A program made the translations under genes and the position numbers. The notes beneath the pieces are model-generated. The model worked only from the letters and a program-made list of their open reading frames with translations, had not been told where the DNA came from and made no database searches. From the NCBI GenBank assembly GCA_046758905.1, contig JBHIBC010000013.1, positions 1-46,282 on the forward strand: a stretch of 46,282 nt of DNA, in the 5' to 3' direction. Shown one piece after another: positions 15,407 through 23,218 of the stretch. Position 1 is the first letter of the stretch; every line of letters begins with the position of its first letter. This DNA comes from JBHIBC01 sp046758905 (GTDB lineage: Bacteria; Acidobacteriota; Polarisedimenticolia; Gp22-AA2).

Positions 15407-16332
15407 GATCCCCCCGGCCCGCGCGCGGAGGTCGGCACGGATACCAGGCGCAGGACCTCCCGCGACAGCATCGCCAGCCTCTCGTCGCGGAGCAGCGGGT
15501 AGGCGGTGCGCGCTGCGCGCAGGGTGGCGCGGTCTAGGTCGCAGGTCAGCAGTTCGGACTGCAGGTCCCGCGCGCAGGCGGCCACGCGCCCGAAGGGGTC
15601 GACGACGCAGGACCCACCCCCGAAGTTGATCCCGTCCTCGAAGCCCACGCGGTTGGCCCAGACGACGAACACCGTCTGCAGTCGGGCGGTCACCGTGAGG
15701 ATGTCCCTCCAGGTCGATTGGCTCGTCATGGGGCTGGACGATCCGGCTCCCTGCGTGGGGCTGCTGGACAGCACCAGGATATAGTCGGCACCGTCCTGGG
15801 CCAGCACGAGGGCGGTCGAAGGGTGCCACAGGTCCTCGCACACCAGCAGGCCCAGGCGCCCCAACCTCGATCGGAAGGCGCGCAGGCTGTCCCCGGCCGC
15901 GAAATAGCGTCCCTCCTCGAACATCCCGTACGTCGGCAGGTAGATCTTGCGGTGCACCTGCCGGATCCGGCCCCGGTCGAGGTAGACCGCGCTGTTGTAA
16001 TAGCGGTGGCCCTCCGATTCCTCCACTAGCCCGACGACGAGCGGGATCCTGCGACTCGCGTCCAGCAGGGGGGCTATGGCGGTCGGGGAGTGCAGCGGGA
16101 CGGCGACCTCGGCGACCAGGTCCTGGAGGCGATAGCCGGTCAGGCTCAGCTCCGGGAACACCAGCAGGTCGGCGCCCCGCCTGATCGCCTCGCGGGCGCA
16201 CCGGAGGTGGAGCGCCACGTTGGCCGCGAGGTCGCCCAGCACCGGTTCCATCTGGGCCAGGGCGATCCGTGCAGCGGTTGCGGGCCTGGCGGTCCGGGGC
16301 CGTCCGGCGTGCGATGGCTGGCGCTTCGGCAT
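15403..16332 (-). CDS. Nitrilase-superfamily amidohydrolase, related to the glutaminase domain of NAD synthase
   Basis: The 309-aa protein has the Glu-Lys-Cys triad: Glu61 (F-P-E-L-S-L-T-G-Y), Lys129 (H-R-K-I-Y-L-P) and Cys165 (V-C-E-D-L-W-H). The C-E-D-L-W and M-F-E-E-G-R-Y-F motifs resemble the amidase domain of glutamine-dependent NAD synthetases, while the length and single domain fit free-standing amidases. Either it feeds ammonia to the short NadE encoded 3 kb away, or it hydrolyses another amide in a pathway with the coupled radical SAM gene (GTGA overlap). The latter has the stronger positional support. It has its own promoter (16360-16388) divergent from amrB. ATG at 16332 adds ~20 residues before the usual domain start. 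Confidence 0.88.
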   Translation of the reverse strand: MPKRQPSHAGRPRTARPATAARIALAQMEPVLGDLAANVALHLRCAREAIRRGADLLVFPELSLTGYRLQDLVAEVAVPLHSPTAIAPLLDASRRIPLVVGLVEESEGHRYYNSAVYLDRGRIRQVHRKIYLPTYGMFEEGRYFAAGDSLRAFRSRLGRLGLLVCEDLWHPSTALVLAQDGADYILVLSSSPTQGAGSSSPMTSQSTWRDILTVTARLQTVFVVWANRVGFEDGINFGGGSCVVDPFGRVAACARDLQSELLTCDLDRATLRAARTAYPLLRDERLAMLSREVLRLVSVPTSARGPGGS

Positions 16333-16359
16333 AGGAAGGCGCGTCGAAAAGAGGGTCGC

Positions 16360-16388
16360 ATGATAACACAGCGGCTCTACGGGAACAA
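16360..16388 (-). promoter_or_regulatory. Promoter of the nitrilase/radical-SAM operon
   Basis: Minus strand: TTGTTC (16383-16388), a 17-nt spacer and TATCAT (16360-16365). The leader is about 20 nt. It lies back to back with the amrB promoter. Confidence 0.6.
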
Positions 16389-16406
16389 CGCAAGTGTCCC
16401 GTTTTC

Positions 16407-16435
16407 TTTACTTTGCCCGCACCATCTGATAGCAT
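16407..16435 (+). promoter_or_regulatory. Promoter of the amrB-lptD-prenyl operon
   Basis: TTTACT (16407-16412), a 17-nt spacer and TAGCAT (16430-16435); leader about 36 nt. This is the only promoter-like sequence seen ahead of the seven-gene run that ends at 25538, although internal promoters inside coding sequence cannot be excluded. Confidence 0.5.
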
Positions 16436-16477
16436 GCCGGCGATCGGGACCACCACCGCGGGAGGAGCGGAGGCAAC

Positions 16478-17290
16478 GTGGCGAGCCGCAAGCCTGCCGT
16501 GGCCGGCTCCTTCTACACGGCCGACCCGGAGGCCCTCAGGGAGGAGATCGAGCGGCTGCTCGCGGGCCGCACGCCTCCCGCACAGCCGCGCGGCATCGCG
16601 CTGATGGTGCCGCACGCCGGCTACATCTACTCGGGCCGGGTGGCGGCGGACGCCTACACGTCGGTGAGGCTCTCCCCGCGCGCGGTCATTCTCGGGCCCA
16701 ATCACACGGGGGAGGGGCATCCCGTCGCCGTCATGCGGGAGGGCTCCTGGAGCCTGCCCTTCGGCGAGGCGGCGATCGACGCGCCGCTGGCGGGGGCGAT
16801 CCTGGATCGCTGCCCCGGCGCCCGCGAGGACGACCGCGCGCACCGCAGCGAGCACTCCCTGGAGGTCCAGGTGCCGTTCCTGCAGCGGCTGCTCCCGTCG
16901 TTCCGTTTCGTGCCGATCTGCGTGGGGACGCTGCGCCTGCCCCTCCTGCTCGATCTCGGACGGGCCGTGGCGGAGGCGATTCGCGCGGCCGGCGAGGACG
17001 TGCTGATCCTCATCAGCAGCGACATGTCGCACTACATCCCGGCCGCGACCGCGCAGGCGCAGGACCGCAAGGCGATCGATCGGATCCTGGCGCTCGACCC
17101 CGAGGGTCTGCACAGAGTGGTCCTCGAGGAGTCGATCAGCATGTGCGGCATCGCGCCGGCGGTGGCGGGCCTGGACGCCGCGAGGCGCCTGGGGGCCCGC
17201 AGCGCGCGGCTGGTCTCCTACGCGAACTCCGGTGACAGGAGCGGCGACTACCGGTCGGTCGTCGCTTACGCGGGGATCGCCGTCACCTGA
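16478..17290 (+). CDS. amrB: MEMO1-family protein, AmmeMemoRadiSam system protein B (AmrB)
   Basis: The 270-aa protein matches the MEMO fold related to extradiol dioxygenases. Seen: P-A-V-A-G-S-F-Y near the start, V-P-H-A-G-Y-I-Y-S-G, G-P-N-H-T-G, E-H-S-L-E-V-Q-V-P-F-L and I-S-S-D-M-S-H-Y, which supply the family's His/Asp/Cys active-site set. GTG at 16478 is preferred because GGAGGAG lies just upstream. Elsewhere it is found with an AMMECR1-like protein (AmrA) and a radical SAM protein (AmrS); neither is adjacent here, and the radical SAM protein at 13661 is of the B12-binding type rather than AmrS. It begins the operon that continues with lptD 26 bases later. Biochemical role remains unclear in the literature. 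Confidence 0.9.
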   Translation: MASRKPAVAGSFYTADPEALREEIERLLAGRTPPAQPRGIALMVPHAGYIYSGRVAADAYTSVRLSPRAVILGPNHTGEGHPVAVMREGSWSLPFGEAAIDAPLAGAILDRCPGAREDDRAHRSEHSLEVQVPFLQRLLPSFRFVPICVGTLRLPLLLDLGRAVAEAIRAAGEDVLILISSDMSHYIPAATAQAQDRKAIDRILALDPEGLHRVVLEESISMCGIAPAVAGLDAARRLGARSARLVSYANSGDRSGDYRSVVAYAGIAVT

Positions 17291-17316
17291 AGGCGCACCT
17301 TCATCCCCCGAGGAAC

Positions 17317-19971
17317 GTGAACGCCCCCGAGAGCATGCGGATCCGGGTCACGAGGCTCGCCCTCACGGCCGCCTTCACCCTGGCTTTCTCCTCGGGCGCG
17401 ATCCTGCCCCAGGAGTCGGAGGAGGCGGGCGCCGCGGCGGAGGCAGCCGGCAAGCGGCGCGTCGTGAGTCCCGGGCCGGGCGGCCGGACGCTCCAGATCG
17501 ACGCGGGGCCCGGCTCGATCCTCGGCAAGGACGAGCTCCTCCTCAAGGAATACGTGGACATCCGGTTCGGCGCCACGCGCCTGCAGGCCGACTTCGTCCG
17601 CTACGTCCCCTCCACCAGCACGGCCCACGCCGAGGGCAACGTGATCTTCGACCACGGGGATGCGCGCATCACCGCCGAGAGCCTGGACTACAACCTGGAG
17701 AGCGGGACCGGCGTCTTCCACAAGGCCCGCGGCTACGCCGAGCCCTCGTATTACTTCGAGGCCGAGCGCGTCGAGAAGATCTCGGAGAACGAGCTGGTCC
17801 TGCACGACGCCACCTTCACGGCGTGCACCCAGCCGATCCCCTACTGGAGCTTCAAGGTGGGGCGGGCCCTGCTGCGCCTCAGCGAGTACGCCTACCTGCA
17901 CAATCTCTCGTTCAAGGTGGGGCGGGTAACGGTGTTCTACACGCCCTACCTCGTCTGGCCGATCAAGACGGACCGCGCCTCCGGGCTGCTGTTCCCCGAG
18001 TTCGGCTTCTCGGACCGCAACGGCACGGTGATCAGCAACGCCTTCTATTGGGCGATGCGACGCAACATGGACGCCACCTTCTTCTTCGATTACTGGTCCG
18101 AGGCGGGCTACGGCAACGGCGTCGAGTACCGCTATGTCCCCAGCGAGCTGGGCCGGGGCCGCTTCACCGGCTACATCATCCGGGACCAGGTCGCGAAGGA
18201 CGAGATGCGGGAGGGCGTGTCGACCGATCGCTGGGTCATCAACTACGAACACCTCCAGCACTTCGACGCCGGCTGGCGGCTCATCGCCAGGGCCAACTTC
18301 ATCAGCGACTTCGATTACTATCTGGACTTCGAGCGCGACATCCGCCTGTCCACCAACCCGCAGGCGCTGTCCGACCTGTACGTCACCCGGAACTGGGGCT
18401 TCCACTCGCTGAACATCCGGGGCGAGCGGCGCGAGCAGCTGGTCACCGTGGGGGTTTCTCCCTCGGGCCTCGGGGACCCTCTAGGCGTCACCCGGAAGGA
18501 GGAGATCATCCGCTGGATCCAGCCCCAGATCGAGTTCCGCAGCAGCCGGCAGCGGCTGGGTCGCAGCCCGTTCTTCCTGGCACTCGAGTCCTCGGCGGCG
18601 GCCTTCGACAAGGGGGAGGAGGACGTCTCCTACCAGCGGCTCGACGCATTCCCGACGCTCTCCGCGCAGCTCTCTCCCGTCACCTGGCTCGACGTCGATG
18701 CGAGCGTCAGCTACCGCGACACCTACTACACCAAGAGCCAGAGGACCGACCTGGGATGCGACGGTCTCCCGAACACCGGCGATTTCGGTGAGGGGAACGG
18801 ACAGGACGACACGGAACGCGACGAGAACGGCGACGGGATCTTCGACGCAGCCGACGATCTTGGATGCGATCGTCTCCCGAACACCGGCGATTTCGGCGAG
18901 GGGAACGGGAGCCTGGACGGGGAGCGGTCGGCCACCTTCGAGGACAACCTGAATCGCAACGGCTATCAGGCCGGCCTGCAGATCATCGGGCCGAAGATCA
19001 GCCGGGTCTTCAACCGGCCCGGCTCGGACTTCTCGACGCGCTACAAGCACACGATCGAGCCGACGATCCGCTACACCTACCGGTCCGAGGTCGAGGACGT
19101 CGAGAACGTCATCCGCTTCGACCAGATCGACACGCTCCCCGACCGGGCCAACCAGGTGACCTACGCCCTGGTGACGCGGCTGTTCGCGAGGCGGCCGGCC
19201 AGCCGGCTGGAGGACTTCGATGCCGGCACCGTTTACGGCGCGGAGTACGTGGGCAGCAGCCTGGACCCGCTGCGCGCGGCCCGGGAGGCATTCATGCGCG
19301 AGAAGGATCGGCGGCGGGTGGAGCTCGGCGAGGCGGGGATGGAGGAAGGGCCGGAGGCGGGCGAGCGGCTCAGCACGGTGGAGATCGCGACCCTAGAGAT
19401 CAGCCAGGACTACTCCTTCCTGCGGCCGCTGAGCCGCTCGGTGGCGCTGGACGACGAGAGCCGGGCATCCCCGATCCGCGCCACGCTGCGGCTGAACCCG
19501 TCGATCCGGACCAGCCTCGACCTGCGGACCTCGTATGATATTCTGTTCAGGCAATTCCGCGAGGCGAGCCTGAGCGCAAACCTCAGAAGCCCGCGGCGCG
19601 GGTTTCTGGATCTGACCTGGTCCCTGACGCGCGACCTGGAGGGGCAGGCGCTGCAGGAACAGGGCCTGGCGTTCGTCCCGGTGAGGGACCGGAGCCAGAT
19701 CGTCCTGCAGGGGGAAACCAACCTCTTCCGGAGGCGGCTGCTGCTCGGGCTCCAGGTCAACTACGAGCTTGGCGACGTGCTGCCCGGCGAGCCCCGGCTC
19801 AGGGACCAGCGGTACAAGCTCGGGTACAACACCCAGTGCTGCGGGTTCCAGATCGAGTTCCTCGAGCGCAATTACACGACCACCAGCCAGCGCGAACTGC
19901 GCTTCCTCATCAATCTGAAGGGCGTGGGGAACGTCGTGGACCTCCAGTCACGCTCTGGCGGCGGCTTCTGA
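17317..19971 (+). CDS. lptD: LPS-assembly outer-membrane protein LptD (OstA family)
   Basis: LptD inserts lipopolysaccharide into the outer leaflet. The 884-residue product begins with a signal peptide (M-R-I-R-V-T-R-L-A-L-T-A-A-F), followed by an OstA/LptA-like beta-jellyroll (~75-170: A-E-G-N-V-I-F and Y-F-E-A-E-R-V), the conserved T-P-Y-L-V-W-P-I-K and S-G-L-L-F-P-E-F-G-F segment, and a long beta-barrel ending in S-R-S-G-G-G-F. The GTG at 17317 has GAGGA before it; an ATG 18 bases later (17335) gives a more usual signal peptide and is equally possible. Residues 479-531 hold a tandem duplication with Ca-binding-like character, described separately. Cysteines differ from the four of E. coli LptD. 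The stop overlaps the next start (TGATG). Confidence 0.9.
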   Translation: MNAPESMRIRVTRLALTAAFTLAFSSGAILPQESEEAGAAAEAAGKRRVVSPGPGGRTLQIDAGPGSILGKDELLLKEYVDIRFGATRLQADFVRYVPSTSTAHAEGNVIFDHGDARITAESLDYNLESGTGVFHKARGYAEPSYYFEAERVEKISENELVLHDATFTACTQPIPYWSFKVGRALLRLSEYAYLHNLSFKVGRVTVFYTPYLVWPIKTDRASGLLFPEFGFSDRNGTVISNAFYWAMRRNMDATFFFDYWSEAGYGNGVEYRYVPSELGRGRFTGYIIRDQVAKDEMREGVSTDRWVINYEHLQHFDAGWRLIARANFISDFDYYLDFERDIRLSTNPQALSDLYVTRNWGFHSLNIRGERREQLVTVGVSPSGLGDPLGVTRKEEIIRWIQPQIEFRSSRQRLGRSPFFLALESSAAAFDKGEEDVSYQRLDAFPTLSAQLSPVTWLDVDASVSYRDTYYTKSQRTDLGCDGLPNTGDFGEGNGQDDTERDENGDGIFDAADDLGCDRLPNTGDFGEGNGSLDGERSATFEDNLNRNGYQAGLQIIGPKISRVFNRPGSDFSTRYKHTIEPTIRYTYRSEVEDVENVIRFDQIDTLPDRANQVTYALVTRLFARRPASRLEDFDAGTVYGAEYVGSSLDPLRAAREAFMREKDRRRVELGEAGMEEGPEAGERLSTVEIATLEISQDYSFLRPLSRSVALDDESRASPIRATLRLNPSIRTSLDLRTSYDILFRQFREASLSANLRSPRRGFLDLTWSLTRDLEGQALQEQGLAFVPVRDRSQIVLQGETNLFRRRLLLGLQVNYELGDVLPGEPRLRDQRYKLGYNTQCCGFQIEFLERNYTTTSQRELRFLINLKGVGNVVDLQSRSGGGF
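18751..18909 (+). repeat. Tandem duplication (108-bp period) in the lptD barrel
   Basis: About 50 bases at 18751-18801 recur at 18859-18909 with only ~5 mismatches. In protein this is L-G-C-D-x-L-P-N-T-G-D-F-G-E-G-N-G twice (residues 479 and 515), each with one Cys. Between them lies D-E-N-G-D-G-I-F-D-A-A-D-D, a DxNxDGxxD pattern like calcium-binding loops. It probably sits in a surface or lumen loop. Confidence 0.8.
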
Positions 19972-20852
19972 TGGACCGAGCGGAAGCCACCGTCCCGCTC
20001 GTCATCGGTGCGGCGGGGATGCTCGGGTCCCTGCTCTCGGAGCGGCTCGAGCAATCGTTTCCCGCCACCATCGCCGCCACCCGCGCTGAGATCGACGTCG
20101 AGGATCGGTTTCGGCTCGAGGCCGAGATCGAGCGCCTTCGCCCGACCGTCGTGATCAACTGCGCTGCCTTCGCCGACGTCGACGGCTGCGAGATCGATCG
20201 GGATCGGGCCCAGCGGGTGAACGCCGACGGCGCGGAGAACGTGGCGCGCGCCGCGGCGTCCGCGGGCTGCCGGGTCGTGCACGTGAGCACGGACTTCGTC
20301 TTCGACGGACGTGCCGACAGGCCGTACCGCGAGGAGGACCCGACCGCCCCGCTGTCCGAGTACGGCCGCAGCAAGCTCGAGGGCGAACGGCGGGTGGCGG
20401 CGGCGGCCGAGGACCACCTGATCGTGCGGACCTCCTGGCTCTACGGCCCGGGACGGACCGGCTTCGTGGACGCGATCCGGTGCCGCGCCCGCGAGGGCGG
20501 CATCCTCAGGGTGGTGCACGACCAGCGGGGGACGCCCACCTACGCGGCCGATCTGGCGGAAGCGCTGGAGCGGCTGCTCGCGACCGACCGGCGGGGGATC
20601 GTGCACTTCGCCAACCTCGGAGTCGCCTCGCGGTACGAGATGGCGCAGGCCATCGTCGAGGCGACCGGGGCGCGGGGAGTCCGGCTCGAGCCGATCCCGA
20701 CCGGCCGGGCGGGGCGGGTGGCCGCGCGCCCCGCCTACTCGGCGCTGGACACGACCCTGTACACACGGCTCACCGGACACCGCCCCCGGCACTGGAGGGA
20801 GGCGCTGCACGACTACCTGGGCGCCGGCGGGGGCAGGGTCGGCGGCGCATGA
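19971..20852 (+). CDS. rfbD: dTDP-4-dehydrorhamnose reductase-like SDR (RmlD family)
   Basis: The 293-aa extended-SDR protein carries the nucleotide-binding G-A-A-G-M-L-G (residues ~13-19), V-I-N-C-A-A-F-A-D-V-D, the S-T-D-F-V-F-D-G catalytic segment and the Y-G-R-S-K motif, as in RmlD, which reduces the last intermediate of dTDP-rhamnose. No rmlA, rmlB or rmlC is nearby, so sugar-nucleotide reduction is the family function but the actual substrate is not shown. The ATG overlaps the lptD stop by one base, and its own stop overlaps the next start (ATGA), so it is translationally embedded in the operon. rfbD/rmlD is a family-level name. Confidence 0.8.
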   Translation: MDRAEATVPLVIGAAGMLGSLLSERLEQSFPATIAATRAEIDVEDRFRLEAEIERLRPTVVINCAAFADVDGCEIDRDRAQRVNADGAENVARAAASAGCRVVHVSTDFVFDGRADRPYREEDPTAPLSEYGRSKLEGERRVAAAAEDHLIVRTSWLYGPGRTGFVDAIRCRAREGGILRVVHDQRGTPTYAADLAEALERLLATDRRGIVHFANLGVASRYEMAQAIVEATGARGVRLEPIPTGRAGRVAARPAYSALDTTLYTRLTGHRPRHWREALHDYLGAGGGRVGGA

Positions 20853-21853
20853 GGGTCCTGATCACCGGGGCCACCGGATACCTCGGCTCGCACGTCGCGC
20901 GGCGCATCGCCGCCGCGGGGCACCGGGTGCGGGCGCTCTGCCGGCCAGGAAGCGAAGCGAGGGCGCCGTCCGGGTGCGAGTCGGCGATCGGGGACATCTG
21001 TGACCGTCCGTCGATCGAGCGCGCCCTCGCGGGCTGCGACGCGCTGGTGCACATGGCCGCCCTCGTCCGCACGTGGTCCAGCCGGCGGGCGGATTTCGAC
21101 CGCGTGAACGTCGCCGGGCTCTCGTCGGTGCTCCGCGCCGCCGAGGAAGCGGGCGTCGGCAGGATCGTCTATACCTCCACCATCGTGGCGCTGGGGCCGA
21201 CGGACGGCCGGATCGGCGACGAGGACTCGTTCGACCGGCGGGACCGGCGTTTCTGCACCGACTACGAGCGGACCAAATGGATCGCCGAGGGGATGGTCCG
21301 GGAGAGGATCGCGGCGGGGCTCCCGGCCGTGGTCGTCTACCCCGGGGTGGTGTACGGTCCCGGCGCGGCGACCGAGGGGAACCTCCTCCGGCGGATGCTG
21401 GCCCGCCACCTCGAGGCGGGGCTCAGGACTCGGCTGGGCCGGGGGGACAACCGGATCTGTCACGCCTTCGTTGAGGACGTCGCGGACGGCCATCTGGCGG
21501 CCCTCGAGAGGGGCGCCCCGGGCCGCGGGTATGTGCTCGGCGGTGAGAACGTCACCCAGGACGATCTCTTCTCGGTGCTGGAGCAGCTCACCGGGGTGCC
21601 TTCCCCCCGCTGGAGGATCCCGTACGCCGCCGCGGAGGCGGCCGGGGCGGTCCTGCAGGGGCTGGCGTGGATCAGCGGCCGGCGGCCGGCAGTGACGCCC
21701 GGAGTCGTGCGGACCTTCCGGCACGAGTGGGCCTACAGCAGCGACAGGGCGATGCGCGAGATCGGCTACCGGGTGACGCCGCTGCGGGAAGGACTGCGCC
21801 GCACGCTCGAGGCGCTGCGGGCGGAGGGAGCCGGCGGTCCAGGTCCGGGTTGA
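20849..21853 (+). CDS. NAD(P)-dependent epimerase/dehydratase family SDR
   Basis: The 334-aa extended SDR resembles HpnA and dihydroflavonol reductases. Seen: I-T-G-A-T-G-Y-L-G (residues ~5-13), V-H-M-A-A-L, Y-T-S-T-I-V-A-L-G, the catalytic Y-E-R-T-K, Y-P-G-V-V-Y-G-P-G, and H-A-F-V-E-D-V-A-D-G-H. The C-terminal half (G-Y-V-L-G-G-E-N-V-T) matches the substrate domain of this subgroup, some members of which act in hopanoid or isoprenoid chemistry. The start ATG overlaps the upstream stop, and the next gene follows after 9 bases. Its place between an RmlD-like reductase and the prenol-kinase fusion is compatible with a lipid or isoprenoid role, but that is inference. Confidence 0.82.
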   Translation: MRVLITGATGYLGSHVARRIAAAGHRVRALCRPGSEARAPSGCESAIGDICDRPSIERALAGCDALVHMAALVRTWSSRRADFDRVNVAGLSSVLRAAEEAGVGRIVYTSTIVALGPTDGRIGDEDSFDRRDRRFCTDYERTKWIAEGMVRERIAAGLPAVVVYPGVVYGPGAATEGNLLRRMLARHLEAGLRTRLGRGDNRICHAFVEDVADGHLAALERGAPGRGYVLGGENVTQDDLFSVLEQLTGVPSPRWRIPYAAAEAAGAVLQGLAWISGRRPAVTPGVVRTFRHEWAYSSDRAMREIGYRVTPLREGLRRTLEALRAEGAGGPGPG

Positions 21854-21862
21854 GGGTCGGCG

Positions 21863-23197
21863 ATGAGGCACGCGAACGAGGCGGCCCGCAGGGCCGTCCA
21901 TGTGGGAGCGGGCGGGCTCGCGTTCCTGCTCAAGTACCTCACTTTCTGGCAGGCCGCCGCATGTGCCCTGGCCGCGGTCGGCTTCAACCTGGTCCTGCTG
22001 CCGCGCTTCGGCGGCGCGGCCCTCTTCAGGGATGGCGAGCGGGCGGCTCCCTTGCGTTCCGGCATCCTCCTCTACCCGGTGTCGGTGCTGCTGCTCATCC
22101 TGCTGTTCGGCGCGCGCATGGAGGTCGCCGCGGCAGGCTGGGGGATCATGGCGGCCGGGGACGCCGCCGCCGCCGGATGCGGCCGGCGATTCGGGTGGCG
22201 GCCGATTCCCTGGAACGCCGCCAAGACGGTCGGCGGATCAGGCGCCTGCGCGATCGCGGCCGCAGCCGTCTGCTGGCTAGTCCTCGTGTGGATGGGCCGC
22301 GGTGCGCTCGGCTCGGCCCTGCTCGCGATCCCCACCGGGCTGTTCGCGGCCTTCGTCGAGTCCTTGCGGTGGCGGCTCAACGACAACCTGACCGTTCCGC
22401 TCCTGTCGGCGCTCTTCCTCCGCGGGCTACTCGAGGTCGACGGGGCCACGCTGCTATCGGCGGCCCCGCGGCTGCGCGGCGCCCTGCTGGTCGGCGCCCT
22501 GGTCAACCTCCTCGTCGCATTACTGCTGCGCCGGACCCGGACCGTCGATCGGTCCGGGGCGCTCGCCGGGTTCCTCGTGGGGACGCTCACCTTCGGCTTC
22601 GCCGGCTGGCGCGGCTACCTGATCCTGATCGGTTTTTTCGTGATGGGCTCGGCCGCCACGCGTCTCGGGTATCGACGCAAGCTGGCCAGCGGGACGGCGC
22701 AGCCGCAGAAGGGGGCCCGCTCGGCCCGGCACGCCCTGGCCAACTGCGGCGTGGCGGCCTACCTCGCGGTGCTCATGGCGGCCGCGCCGTCTCCCGGGAT
22801 CTTCGCGCTCGCTTTCGTCTGCGCCTGCGCCACCGCCGCGTTCGATACGGTGAGCAGCGAGATCGGCCAGGCCTACGGAGGCCGGCCGTTCTTGATCACG
22901 ACCCTGCGCCGGGTGGCGGTCGGCACGGACGGCGCCGTGTCCGCGGTCGGCACGGCCGCGGGGGCGGCGGCCGCACTGGTCCTGGGGGGGCTCGCCTGGC
23001 AGGCGGGGCTTGTCGGCGTGGAGTCCTTGGGGATCGTGGTCGCGGCCGCGTTTTTCGGGTCGACCGCCGACTCGCTGCTGGGGGCGACCCTTGAGGCGCG
23101 GGGGCTGATGGACAACGAGGCGGTCAATTTCTCCAACACCTTGGTGGGGGTCTTCGCCGGGATCGCCCTGGCCCGCCTCCTGCCGGTGTCCATGTAG
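21863..23197 (+). CDS. Fusion of a CTP-dependent prenol/phytol kinase-like domain (VTE5-like) with a DUF92 domain (VTE6-like)
   Basis: The 444-residue membrane protein is built from two families. Residues ~1-190 show the CTP-dependent polyprenol/phytol-kinase pattern G-D-A-A-A-A (99-104), G-R-R-F-G (107-111) and K-T-V-G-G-S (121-126) between transmembrane helices. From ~195 a DUF92 domain follows: R-S-G-A-L-A-G-F-L-V-G-T, F-F-V-M-G-S-A-A-T, A-N-C-G, D-T-V-S-S-E-I-G, V-G-T-D-G-A-V-S and F-F-G-S-T-A-D-S. In plants and cyanobacteria VTE5-type kinases make phytyl phosphate and VTE6 (DUF92) makes phytyl diphosphate. One polypeptide could thus carry both steps from a prenol to a prenyl diphosphate. 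The UbiA gene follows after 21 bases. The fusion is seen directly; the substrate is inferred. Confidence 0.82.
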   Translation: MRHANEAARRAVHVGAGGLAFLLKYLTFWQAAACALAAVGFNLVLLPRFGGAALFRDGERAAPLRSGILLYPVSVLLLILLFGARMEVAAAGWGIMAAGDAAAAGCGRRFGWRPIPWNAAKTVGGSGACAIAAAAVCWLVLVWMGRGALGSALLAIPTGLFAAFVESLRWRLNDNLTVPLLSALFLRGLLEVDGATLLSAAPRLRGALLVGALVNLLVALLLRRTRTVDRSGALAGFLVGTLTFGFAGWRGYLILIGFFVMGSAATRLGYRRKLASGTAQPQKGARSARHALANCGVAAYLAVLMAAAPSPGIFALAFVCACATAAFDTVSSEIGQAYGGRPFLITTLRRVAVGTDGAVSAVGTAAGAAAALVLGGLAWQAGLVGVESLGIVVAAAFFGSTADSLLGATLEARGLMDNEAVNFSNTLVGVFAGIALARLLPVSM

Positions 23198-23218
23198 GGC
23201 GGGAGAGAAAGGGTCCGG

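Noticed and set aside
13661..17113. Single open frame of 1150 codons on the minus strand
   Set aside because: It joins the radical SAM gene to frames antisense to or out of phase with the nitrilase and amrB genes. Family homology and the GTGA overlap place the real start at 15406.
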